This document shows positions 54,181 through 62,633 of a DNA stretch of 64,000 nt, one piece after another. The position numbers and the translations under genes are program-made. The notes under the pieces are model-generated. The model was not told the origin of the DNA and ran no database searches. It saw only the letters and a program-made list of their open reading frames with translations. The first letter of the stretch is position 1, and every line of letters begins with the position of its first letter. Source of the DNA: RHLJ01 sp040222455 (GTDB lineage: Bacteria > Bacteroidota > Rhodothermia > Balneolales > Balneolaceae); assembly GCA_040222455.1 (NCBI GenBank), contig JAVKDD010000033.1, forward strand, positions 1-64,000, in the 5' to 3' direction.

Positions 54181-54930
54181 TCAACTTTCACTTTGAATCT
54201 CATCAAATATGCGTTTAACCTGTGAATCTCCAAAACCGTAGATACTCTCTCTTTTAGTAAATTCTTGGAAAACCTGACCAAAATCGGAAAAACCTTGCCT
54301 ATTGATGATCTCTTTCAACACTCTCTTTGGTTTTCTTTCTTTATTTTTTGTTGGAATCCGTTCGATATGAGCCCTCACAGCATCTATAAAAAAAGGATAT
54401 TTATTCTTTAGTGATTCAGCTATTTTCTTGAGTTCGATCGTTTTACCTGCTTGGTAATAACACCATAATTTTTGAATGGTTTCTACCTCTGATATATATG
54501 TTCTGTTTTTATAAAGCAGTTGCAATCCTTCAGTATCATAAGCGGCAAAGCCATATTGAGTATGATTTTTTGGCCTAATTAAAAATACTGCATTCTCTAA
54601 CTTGAATTCTTTGATAAGATGAGCGGTAAACCAGAAATTTGTTTGACAGAATAAATCATCTTCAAACCATAGATTTATTTCAGCCTCTTTTGGAATAGTT
54701 TTAATCTTTGCAAACTCAGAAACTACTTGTTCAAAATATCCTTCAATAGTAGCTTCATCATAATTAGAAGCAATGAATTTTGACCTTATTTGAAATAATT
54801 CTTCTGATGAAGTTGCTTCTACATTTCCCTCAATCAAGCATTCTCTAATTACAATAACATTTTCAGATAACGCTTTTGGGAATTGTTCTTTTAAAGCATC
54901 GCCATTCAGAATATGAAATTGAGTGATCAT
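54181..54930 (-). CDS. DUF1835 domain protein
   Basis: The 249-residue soluble protein has the DUF1835 N-terminal pattern: FHILNGDALKEQFP, VIRECLIEGNV and INLWFEDDLFCQTNFWFTAHLI. A C-terminal helical part (about 170-249) has a basic patch (TKNKERKPKRVLKEI). No catalytic function is known for the family. It lies 11 bases after the DUF368 gene on the same strand, likely as the last gene of a pcm-DUF368-DUF1835 unit. Confidence 0.75.
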   Translation of the reverse strand: MITQFHILNGDALKEQFPKALSENVIVIRECLIEGNVEATSSEELFQIRSKFIASNYDEATIEGYFEQVVSEFAKIKTIPKEAEINLWFEDDLFCQTNFWFTAHLIKEFKLENAVFLIRPKNHTQYGFAAYDTEGLQLLYKNRTYISEVETIQKLWCYYQAGKTIELKKIAESLKNKYPFFIDAVRAHIERIPTKNKERKPKRVLKEIINRQGFSDFGQVFQEFTKRESIYGFGDSQVKRIFDEIQSES

Positions 54931-54941
54931 AGTTCAAAGGC

Positions 54942-56081
54942 TTACTCGTTTACTTCCCTTAATTTGTCCAATCCTCCAACCATTAATACTCCAAAGAACA
55001 TACCGATTATCCCACCCCAGATATCTGGAGATTCGGACCCATCTGATCCGATGCTACCTGGAATGTATGGCTCGGAATGGATAAGCTTCTTTTTTATGGT
55101 TTCAATCTCAATAGTAGATGAATTTATGACTTCTCCTAACCGCTCGAATTCTGGAAGTTCTTCATTTGTTGCCTTTTTTAATTCAATCACTCTTGAATCT
55201 GAAATACTAACTTCTTCTACTTCTCTAATTTGTTCAACAAACTCTCTGTGTTGAAAAGGCCAAATCACAAATAAAGATCCAATCATAAATCCAATTAAAA
55301 CCGAAATGGTTTGTGAATGAAATTTACCTAGTAGCCATGATAAAAATCTCGAGAAAAGAGCAATTCCTACCAGTGTACCTAGTGTAAATGGAATCATATT
55401 CATAATTCCTGTAATTGGATCATCACCCCAAATCATACTTATGCTACCTAACACATAATCGTATTTGCGCATTATAAGTAGCAGATAAGAGCCAGATATT
55501 CCTGGTAAAATCATAGCACTTATAGAAATCATTCCTGTTAAAAAAACGAATGCAGGATGTTCTGGTGTATCAGTTGGCACTAAATTAATCACCCACAGTC
55601 CAAAACCTATACCAGCAACTAAAAAAATTAATTCTTTTAAACTAAACCCGTTTAATGTTTTAATCAGGATATAGATAGATCCAACTATTAGTCCAAAAAA
55701 TAGTCCATATACTATTTCAGGATGTGTAAACATATAAATTTGAAGTGGAACTACTTTAGTAAAGAATACAGCAGCACTAAAAATCCCGCAAAAAAGCACT
55801 CCTAAAAAAAAGAAGTGAACCCTTCTAAAAGCCGTTTTCCATTTGAACGTAAAAAGGTTTTTTAAGAAAATTGAATCTGCACTTTTAATCGCATTTAACA
55901 ATCGTTCGTAAATACCTAGAATTAACGCCATTGTACCTCCACTTACACCTGGTACAATATCTGCTGATCCCATAAAGAAGCCTTTAATTGCTAAAAAAGG
56001 GGCTTCTTTAATGGTGGTTTTATCCTTATTTGTAGACTGTGTTTCTTCTGTCAATCTAGTTATCCCATCCTTTTTCGCCAA
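54942..56081 (-). CDS. DUF368 membrane protein, possible undecaprenyl-phosphate translocase (PopT-like)
   Basis: The 379-residue protein has eight or so membrane helices and the two family motifs GSADIVPGVSGGTMALILG (about 36-54) and ISAMILPGISGSYLLLIM (about 185-202), which form an internal repeat. DUF368 proteins named PopT have been shown to recycle undecaprenyl phosphate across the inner membrane in other bacteria. A soluble acidic segment (about 285-345, REVEEVSISDSRVIELKKAT) between the last two helices looks like an insertion and could form a short coiled coil. It overlaps the pcm gene by 26 bases. Confidence 0.82.
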   Translation of the reverse strand: MAKKDGITRLTEETQSTNKDKTTIKEAPFLAIKGFFMGSADIVPGVSGGTMALILGIYERLLNAIKSADSIFLKNLFTFKWKTAFRRVHFFFLGVLFCGIFSAAVFFTKVVPLQIYMFTHPEIVYGLFFGLIVGSIYILIKTLNGFSLKELIFLVAGIGFGLWVINLVPTDTPEHPAFVFLTGMISISAMILPGISGSYLLLIMRKYDYVLGSISMIWGDDPITGIMNMIPFTLGTLVGIALFSRFLSWLLGKFHSQTISVLIGFMIGSLFVIWPFQHREFVEQIREVEEVSISDSRVIELKKATNEELPEFERLGEVINSSTIEIETIKKKLIHSEPYIPGSIGSDGSESPDIWGGIIGMFFGVLMVGGLDKLREVNE

Positions 56082-56706
56082 TTAATGGTACGAATTTAAA
56101 ATTATCCAATTCCTCTTGCTGATATTCTGTGTCCGATACTCTGGTTATTTTAAGCATCATTTGTTTTTTGTCGTCGCCCACTGGAATTACTAAACGACCA
56201 CCAATACTCAACTGTTTTATTAAATCCTCAGGAACAACTGGTGCTCCTGCTGTAACAACTATTCCATCATATGGAGCATAGGTGCTCCAACCAAGAGTTC
56301 CGTCGCCTGCTTTAAGCATGGCTTTGTAACCCTGCTTTCTTAGGGCCTCTTTTGCCCGATGATACAATTCGGTATGTCGTTCAACACTATAAACTGTTGC
56401 CCCCATTTCGCACAACACCATACATTGATAGCTAGATCCCGTTCCTATTTCAAGGATTTTATCCCCATTATTTATTTCCAGTAGTTCAGTTTGTTTTGCA
56501 ACTGTATAAGGTTGAGAAATAGTTTGCCCCATACCAATTGGTAGAGCAGTATCATTATATGCTTTGGAGTGAAGTGCAGTATCAATTAACGAATGGCGAG
56601 GTATTTTAGCAATAGCCATCAATACTCTTTCGTCTTCAATCCCTTTTTCGCGTAGTTCTTCTACAAGTTTTTTTCTGGGTCGTGCAAATCGACGATCATC
56701 TACCAA
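56056..56706 (-). CDS. pcm: Protein-L-isoaspartate O-methyltransferase
   Basis: The 216-residue SAM enzyme has the PCMT signature DTALPIGMGQTISQPYTVAK (about residues 47-66) and motif I ILEIGTGSSYQCMVLCEMG. The usual glycine/threonine in GTGSGY is replaced by Ser-Ser, a mild change. GWSTYAPYDGIVVTAGAP and GGRLVIPVG complete the fold. It methylates isoaspartyl residues in aged proteins to allow repair. The 3' end overlaps the DUF368 gene, so they are co-transcribed. Confidence 0.93.
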   Translation of the reverse strand: MVDDRRFARPRKKLVEELREKGIEDERVLMAIAKIPRHSLIDTALHSKAYNDTALPIGMGQTISQPYTVAKQTELLEINNGDKILEIGTGSSYQCMVLCEMGATVYSVERHTELYHRAKEALRKQGYKAMLKAGDGTLGWSTYAPYDGIVVTAGAPVVPEDLIKQLSIGGRLVIPVGDDKKQMMLKITRVSDTEYQQEELDNFKFVPLIGEKGWDN

Positions 56707-56860
56707 AATAATTTTTTTTGCTGGGTTATAATTGTGCTCAAGTATAGCTATTTCGTTCGAAATTTGGGGCTTAAAATTAGATTATTTATCCCGAGTCTAA
56801 ATTGCATGAAGCTTTGGTATGTAGATTTTTCCACTGGTATATTCTGTTACAATTTTTCTT

Positions 56861-57607
56861 ATGGAATTCTTCGATTCAACCATTTTTAAAGTCTTTCTCT
56901 ATTCACTTATCACAGCAATTGCTACAGGTATAGGTGCACTCCCTTTTTTCTTTATAAAAAGAATTTCAGATTCATTTTTAGGCAAAGCTAATGCAGTAGC
57001 AGCTGGCTTAATGCTTTCAGCAAGCTATAGCTTAATTTTTGAAGGGTATAAAGAAAATGAATGGATGACATTAGGTGGAATGCTAGCAGGAGTCATTCTA
57101 GTAATAGGCGCCGATAAATGGCTAAATAGTAGTTTTGAAGTAGATGTTAAAGATTTGGTTGGAGCTGGGACAAAAAAAATGCTCCTTTTTCTTGGAATAA
57201 TGACCGTTCATTCTTTTGCGGAAGGGATTAGTGTTGGAGTTTCATTTGCTAATACCATGGAATTTGGAGTTTTTATTGCTATCGCCATCGCAGTACACAA
57301 CATCCCCGAAGGCCTCGCTATAAGCTTGGTTATGATTCCAAAAGGCACAACTCCTATTAAAGCTGTGGGTTGGAGTATCTTTTCCAGCCTCCCTCAGCCA
57401 TTGATGGCTATTCCTGCATTTCTTTTTGTAGAAACCTTTCGTGAATATTTACCACTTGGTCTAGGACTTGCGGCTGGTGCAATGATATGGATGGTATTTG
57501 CCGAATTAATTCCAGAGTCTCTTCAAAAATGCAAACCTCATAAAATTGGGTTCTGGATTGCTATGGCTATTTTAGCAATGAGCGCCTTCCAGATATTAAT
57601 TGAGTAG
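56861..57607 (+). CDS. ZIP-family metal transporter
   Basis: The 248-residue membrane protein has eight helices. The metal-binding pair on helices 4 and 5 reads HSFAEGISVG (about residues 111-120) and HNIPEGLAISL (about 146-156), the core of the ZIP transport site. It likely imports zinc, iron or manganese. The gene is divergent from pcm. The 154 bases between them contain a small palindrome atttcgttcgaaat at 56750-56763, which could be an operator although there is no support beyond its symmetry. Confidence 0.88.
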   Translation: MEFFDSTIFKVFLYSLITAIATGIGALPFFFIKRISDSFLGKANAVAAGLMLSASYSLIFEGYKENEWMTLGGMLAGVILVIGADKWLNSSFEVDVKDLVGAGTKKMLLFLGIMTVHSFAEGISVGVSFANTMEFGVFIAIAIAVHNIPEGLAISLVMIPKGTTPIKAVGWSIFSSLPQPLMAIPAFLFVETFREYLPLGLGLAAGAMIWMVFAELIPESLQKCKPHKIGFWIAMAILAMSAFQILIE

Positions 57608-57686
57608 TTTTAAAAATCTTTTTACGAAACGGCTAATTTAAAAAGGTTAAATTTCTTAATTATCATCCTAACCATCTTATGTTAAA

Positions 57687-58928
57687 TTGTTTAAGAAGAT
57701 TTTTTTCCTGTTTACTGTACTTTTTATCAGCCAGAATTTAAATGCGCAAGAAACAACTCTTGATAACACTCTTTCAGTTTATTTAGATTGTCGCGGATGC
57801 AATAGTTCTTTTATTAGAAGCGAAATTGGCTTCATTAATTTTGTGAGAGATCAGGCTGATGCCGATGTTCATTTAATTATAACACGACAAGGAACAGGTA
57901 GTGGTGGTACACAATATACTCTCAATTATATTGGCCAAAATACCTTTAACCTTCTTACTGATGAACTCATTTATACCTCATATGACTCAGATACTGATGA
58001 GGAAGAACGTAATGGACTAGTACAGTATGTAAAACTTGGTCTAATTTCATTTCTTAGTGAAATTGACGCCCTATCCAATTTCAATCTTTCATATCTGGGA
58101 AATAATAATTCGATTTCGAACCTAGCGGAAAATGACAAATGGAACAGCTGGATTTTTGAAATTGGCGCAAATACATGGTTTAATGGAGAAGAATCGGAAA
58201 GCACAGTGAATTTAGATGGAAGATTCAGGGTAAGACGAATCACAGATGAATGGAAAATCCAATTAAATTATGACCAGAATTATCGAAGAGAAACACAAAG
58301 AGATACCGAAGAAGGTTCTGAAGAAATCTATACACGAGGTCGCCAAAATGTATTTGGATTGGTAGCATATAGCCTCTCAGATCATTGGTCTCTTGGCTCT
58401 TATTTTAGTGGGGGAGCTTCAACAAGAGAAAATATTAATCTGAGATATGGCGCAACTCCAACTGTTGAATATAGTTTCTATCCCTACCGTGAATTTGCCC
58501 GAAGAGAAGTTACGTTTAGATATGGTGTATTCACTTCATTTTACGATTATACCGAAAGAACTATTTTTGGAAAAGAAAATGAAATATTAACTAGACAAGA
58601 ATTAGCTTTCAACATGGATTATACCAAGCCATGGGGAGCAATTGAAAGCCGATTAAATGCCCGATCCTACTTACATGATTTTTCGAAAAACCGGGTTAAC
58701 ATGGATTTCGAGATCGATATTCGAATTGTCAGGGGCTTTTCCGTTTTTTTTGAAGTTGGATACTCAATTATCAACGATCAACTTTCATTATCGGCAGAAG
58801 GTGTAACTGATAAAGAAGCGTTGGCAGATACCCGTCAAAGAGAAACATCCTACGATTTCAATGGGTCGATTGGATTCGAGATTACGTTTGGATCTATTTA
58901 TGATAATGTAGTTAACACTCGGTTCTAA
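57687..58928 (+). CDS. Secreted protein with N-terminal cysteine pair and barrel-like C-terminus, unknown function
   Basis: The 413-residue protein starts at a TTG (57687), since no in-frame ATG precedes the signal peptide (MFKKIFFLFTVLFISQNLNA). The mature N-terminus has VYLDCRGCNSSFIRSEIGFI with a CxxC, and then VHLIITRQGTGSGGTQYTL. Residues about 150-413 alternate short strands (INLRYGATPTVEYSFYPY, VTFRYGVFTSFYDY, GFSVFFEVGYSIINDQLSL), like an outer-membrane barrel. No named family was recognised. The position 79 bases after the ZIP gene on the same strand may be chance. Confidence 0.65.
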   Translation: MFKKIFFLFTVLFISQNLNAQETTLDNTLSVYLDCRGCNSSFIRSEIGFINFVRDQADADVHLIITRQGTGSGGTQYTLNYIGQNTFNLLTDELIYTSYDSDTDEEERNGLVQYVKLGLISFLSEIDALSNFNLSYLGNNNSISNLAENDKWNSWIFEIGANTWFNGEESESTVNLDGRFRVRRITDEWKIQLNYDQNYRRETQRDTEEGSEEIYTRGRQNVFGLVAYSLSDHWSLGSYFSGGASTRENINLRYGATPTVEYSFYPYREFARREVTFRYGVFTSFYDYTERTIFGKENEILTRQELAFNMDYTKPWGAIESRLNARSYLHDFSKNRVNMDFEIDIRIVRGFSVFFEVGYSIINDQLSLSAEGVTDKEALADTRQRETSYDFNGSIGFEITFGSIYDNVVNTRF

Positions 58929-59027
58929 ATAAGTCTAACGTTTCTATAACATTCCACTTCTACCGCAAAACCTTATTTATAGATTCATTAGTTTGTTGAG
59001 TTACTATTAATCAATATTAAGAATCAA

Positions 59028-59651
59028 ATGCTTAATAAAGTATTTACTACTCTCCTATTATTAACTCTACTTTTCAGTTTTCAAGTTTATGCACAATCTG
59101 TTCCGGATGATGTGTACAAAGTGACTCCGGTTTTGGTAAACACAACTATTCCAGACGTTTCAATTAAAACCATTGATGGAGAAAGCAAGGCTCTAAAAAG
59201 TATTGTTTCAGAAAAACCTACCATACTTATTTTCTATCGTGGTGGATGGTGCCCATATTGTAGTAGACATATGGCAGAGCTTCAGAAAATTGAATCTCAA
59301 ATTGTTGATATGGGCTATCAAATACTTGCAGTTAGTGTAGATAAACCTGAGATTTTAAAAGAGACTATAACCGAGAATGAGCTTTCTTATACCTTGCTTT
59401 CTGACAGTCCCGCAGATGTGATGACGGCTTTTGGGATTGCTTATAGAGTAGATGATAAAACAGTTGCCCGCTATAAATCTGTTGGAATTGATTTCGAAAA
59501 AAAAACTGGCTACGATCATCATATTCTTCCAGCGCCTGCCGTATTTATTCTTGATCAAGAAGGAACAATTCAATTTCAGTACGTAAATCCAGATTATAAG
59601 CAACGCATTAATGGTGATGTATTATTGGCGGCAGCTAAAGCTTATTTGTAG
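59028..59651 (+). CDS. Exported peroxiredoxin-like (AhpC/TSA) protein
   Basis: The 207-residue protein has a signal peptide (MLNKVFTTLLLLTLLFSFQVYAQ). The thioredoxin-fold domain has the active site YRGGWCPYCSRHMAELQKIE, with Cys75 and Cys78. Following QILAVSVDKPEILKETITEN fits the peroxiredoxin-like (PRX-like2) group rather than TlpA. It would reduce peroxides or act as a thiol oxidoreductase in the periplasm. No partner gene is adjacent; rlmN follows after 53 bases. Confidence 0.85.
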   Translation: MLNKVFTTLLLLTLLFSFQVYAQSVPDDVYKVTPVLVNTTIPDVSIKTIDGESKALKSIVSEKPTILIFYRGGWCPYCSRHMAELQKIESQIVDMGYQILAVSVDKPEILKETITENELSYTLLSDSPADVMTAFGIAYRVDDKTVARYKSVGIDFEKKTGYDHHILPAPAVFILDQEGTIQFQYVNPDYKQRINGDVLLAAAKAYL

Positions 59652-59704
59652 AGTTCGATCTATATAAGTGGTCGTTGGTTGATCATATCCTTATCTTTTG
59701 AGTT

Positions 59705-60817
59705 ATGAGTAATGCATCCACCCTTCAAAAGACTGATCTAAAATCTCTCACAAAAACCGAGCTTCTTACTTTCTGTAGTGAGCTTGGACTGCCTCGCTTT
59801 AGAGCTGATCAAATCTTTCAATGGTTGTATCAAAAAGGAGCATCTTCTTTTGATGAAATGACTAATCTTTCAAAAGATTTACGTTCAAAACTGGAAGAGG
59901 TCGCGACCATCAATCGTATCTCCGTATCTAACCAACAAGAGTCTAAGGATGGCACTATAAAGTTTTTATTTAAGCTTAATGATGAAGATAAAGAGTATAA
60001 GGTGGAGGCGGTTTTAATTCCTGATTTTTATCCCGATGGTGTGCCAAAGCGTTTAACAGTTTGTGTTTCTTCTCAAGTTGGATGTGTTTTCGGATGTTCT
60101 TTTTGTGCCACAGGAAAAATGGGTTTCTTCCGAAATTTATCTCATGGAGAAGTGGTCGATCAGATACAATACATCAATGCACTTACTGAAGAAAAATATG
60201 ACAAGAAGATCACCAATATAGTATACATGGGAATGGGCGAACCACTCCATAATTACAAAGCGGTTGTAAATTCTGTTGATATAATCACAGATCCTTTGAG
60301 TATTGAGCTTTCGCCGAAGAGAATTACTGTTTCTACCGTAGGCTTGACGAAGCAAATCAAACAGCTTGCTGATAACAATGAGCCTTTTAACTTAGCCATT
60401 TCTCTCCACGCCCCAAGTGATGATAAGCGGGATAAAATCATGCCCATTAACAACTCAATGAACCTCGAGAGTTTAGAAGAAGCTGTTCGTTATTATCATC
60501 GAAAAACTGAGCGACCACTCACCTATGAGTATCTTTTATTTGATGGCTTTAACGATACTCGTGAAGATGCCAAAAATCTGGCTAAAATTGTAAAATGGGC
60601 ACCCAGTAAAGTCAATATAATCATGTATAACAACGTTGCAGGTGTTGAACTTGAACGAGCTCGTGAAGATCGATTGGATTCTTTTCTTAAAGCTTTAATC
60701 AAACATGGAGTGCGAGCAACCGTGAGAAGAAGTCGTGGCGATGATATTGATGCGGGTTGTGGTCAACTTGCTATTCGAGAAGGTACTCCGAAAGGGAAAA
60801 CGATTGCAAAGAATTAA
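59705..60817 (+). CDS. rlmN: Dual-specificity RNA methyltransferase RlmN
   Basis: The 370-residue radical-SAM enzyme has the iron-sulfur motif CVFGCSFC at residues 127-134. The catalytic cysteines are Cys120 (RLTVCVSSQ) and Cys352 (DAGCGQL). Other signatures are YMGMGEPLHNY and LAISLHAPSDDKRDKIMPIN. It methylates C2 of adenine 2503 in 23S rRNA and adenine 37 of some tRNAs. The whole protein is present at normal length. It converges on lepB with about 100 bases between. Confidence 0.96.
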   Translation: MSNASTLQKTDLKSLTKTELLTFCSELGLPRFRADQIFQWLYQKGASSFDEMTNLSKDLRSKLEEVATINRISVSNQQESKDGTIKFLFKLNDEDKEYKVEAVLIPDFYPDGVPKRLTVCVSSQVGCVFGCSFCATGKMGFFRNLSHGEVVDQIQYINALTEEKYDKKITNIVYMGMGEPLHNYKAVVNSVDIITDPLSIELSPKRITVSTVGLTKQIKQLADNNEPFNLAISLHAPSDDKRDKIMPINNSMNLESLEEAVRYYHRKTERPLTYEYLLFDGFNDTREDAKNLAKIVKWAPSKVNIIMYNNVAGVELERAREDRLDSFLKALIKHGVRATVRRSRGDDIDAGCGQLAIREGTPKGKTIAKN

Positions 60818-60917
60818 GTCTATTACTTAATCATTTCAAAAACAGTGAGAAATCTGAAAAATCTTTTTTTTGATTTCACTAAACAGATTTTCCTCTGTTC
60901 TTAATAACCCAGTATAC

Positions 60918-62039
60918 TCAATCAATAATGTGGAATACTCTACTTATTCTTGGCACAAACCCATCCAACGACATCCACACAATAAAAGCTTTTCCAATTA
61001 TGTGATCTTTAGGTACAAAGCCCCAGAAACGGCTGTCTTCACTGTTATCTCGATTATCACCCATCGCAAAATAATAGTTCTGCTTTACAGTATATGTGTT
61101 GGTGCGCTCTCCGTTTATGATGAAGTTACTGCCATCTCTCTCAACAGTATTATGCTCATAACGCTCAATAAGATCTTGGTAAATGTACCAGTTCTGATTG
61201 TTTATTTCGATTTCCTGCCCCTGAAAAGGAACAACAATTTCAGAAAAATGATCATGATTTCGAAAAGCTTTTGAGAAGTTTCCAGAACTTTGAACGTATT
61301 GGTATACAGGCTCACTCTCATCAAACATAAAATAACTTAGAGAATCCACCTCAGGCCAGGATTTCACTTCTTCAGCTACGGTTTCAGTCATATTAACTTG
61401 ATAGGTATTTGATGTGATCTGGCGAATATATCTGCCAGCTCCTCCAATAGTACCTGCACCAACCGATTCCATTTTTGCATCGCTTAAACGAACTCTATCA
61501 TTTAATTGAATGGTATAAAAACGCTGAAGCCCATCGTGGAACTGCTCCCGATCTCCGTTTACATATAAGATTTTATCCCTCAATTCAAGCGTATCGCCAG
61601 CAATGCCAACCGCCCGTTTTATGTAATTTGTTTTTTGCGAAATTGGCTTCACTTCCCACGGGATATTGAATACTATAATATCATTTCTTTTTATATCTCT
61701 AAAACCTGGAATTCGTGTCGATGGCAACTTCACACCCGGTAAACAAACTTGTGTAAACGGGATGCAAATTGCCATTGGAGTTCTAGGACCATAAGTAAGA
61801 TTTGATACAATTAGGAAGTCACCGATTAGAAGATCTTGCTCCATCGAACCGGTTGGAATTTTATATGAGCCAAAAATCAGAGATCGTAAAATTGCTGCTG
61901 CAATAAATGCAAACACAAGCGCGTCAACCCATTCTCTTAGCCACGATTTAGCTTTTTTTTCTTCTTCTGCTTGAATCTTCTTTTTTCGTTTCAAAAAAGA
62001 AAATTTTGAGTTCTCTTCAGGTGCCTTGTTGTCTTCCAA
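60918..62039 (-). CDS. lepB: Signal peptidase I (leader peptidase), large-insert type
   Basis: The 373-residue membrane protease has one N-terminal helix (about 37-56) and the catalytic serine 65 in KIPTGSMEQDLLIGD. The general base is lysine 142 in IKRAVGIAGDTLELRD, and the late box is YFAMGDNRDNSEDSRFWGFVP. A large insertion between boxes (about 165-310) is usual in the Bacteroidota branch. It removes signal peptides from the many exported proteins in this window. The gene lies downstream of a secreted-protein gene and lepA on the same strand, the familiar lepA-lepB order with one gene inserted. Confidence 0.95.
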   Translation of the reverse strand: MEDNKAPEENSKFSFLKRKKKIQAEEEKKAKSWLREWVDALVFAFIAAAILRSLIFGSYKIPTGSMEQDLLIGDFLIVSNLTYGPRTPMAICIPFTQVCLPGVKLPSTRIPGFRDIKRNDIIVFNIPWEVKPISQKTNYIKRAVGIAGDTLELRDKILYVNGDREQFHDGLQRFYTIQLNDRVRLSDAKMESVGAGTIGGAGRYIRQITSNTYQVNMTETVAEEVKSWPEVDSLSYFMFDESEPVYQYVQSSGNFSKAFRNHDHFSEIVVPFQGQEIEINNQNWYIYQDLIERYEHNTVERDGSNFIINGERTNTYTVKQNYYFAMGDNRDNSEDSRFWGFVPKDHIIGKAFIVWMSLDGFVPRISRVFHIID

Positions 62040-62049
62040 TGTAATTCTT

Positions 62050-62631
62050 TTAATTTAATTTGATGTGTGAAGGTAATTCTGTTTCTTCCTTCTTATAAAT
62101 TCCATCAGCGTAAGTTACTTTGTACCATTGACTTCGCTCTGGTGAGTAAAAATAGTCGGTGTATTCTTTCGGCTGAACCTCGGTTACGAGCCTAGTTAAC
62201 GTTCGTTTCACTTGTGGCATTAAATCAATATATCTACTTGCCCCAACATAAACTAAACCATCTGCAAAAGGTCCGTCTAAATCTAATACCATCATGGGTA
62301 CTTCCCCATCTATGATAAACCAATATTCAAATTGTATTGCTTGTCCATCTCTTAGTTTTCCGTTGTCAACTATATTTTCTATGGTTTTTGTTGGCTTACC
62401 GAATACCCCTTCTAATCTTGCTCTAATTTCGATGGCTGGCATTCTATCTAAGCTGTTATAGTTGAACCCTTGTCCTGTCCATTTGATATCTGCAAATCGA
62501 TCCTGAAACGCTTCCGCATCCTCAATTTCAATTTTTTGGATTTTTGGTTCTTCAAACTGTGCTTGTGCACTTGACGTTAACAAAACCATCAATACAAAAA
62601 ATAAAAGCAACTGTTTTCTTGATTCTTTCAT
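62050..62631 (-). CDS. Secreted protein of unknown function between lepA and lepB
   Basis: The 193-residue protein has a signal peptide (MKESRKQLLLFFVLMVLLTSSAQAQ). The mature part is mixed alpha/beta with IQFEYWFIIDGEVPMMVLDLDGPF and an aromatic C-terminal part (TDYFYSPERSQWYKVTYADG). No family was recognised. It starts 2 bases after the lepA stop and ends 10 bases before lepB, so it is part of that operon and may be conserved in relatives. Confidence 0.7.
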   Translation of the reverse strand: MKESRKQLLLFFVLMVLLTSSAQAQFEEPKIQKIEIEDAEAFQDRFADIKWTGQGFNYNSLDRMPAIEIRARLEGVFGKPTKTIENIVDNGKLRDGQAIQFEYWFIIDGEVPMMVLDLDGPFADGLVYVGASRYIDLMPQVKRTLTRLVTEVQPKEYTDYFYSPERSQWYKVTYADGIYKKEETELPSHIKLN

Positions 62632-62633
62632 AA

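Noticed and set aside
60870..61274. 134-codon plus-strand frame inside lepB
   Set aside because: It is antisense to well-conserved signal peptidase sequence; the frame is a shadow of lepB.
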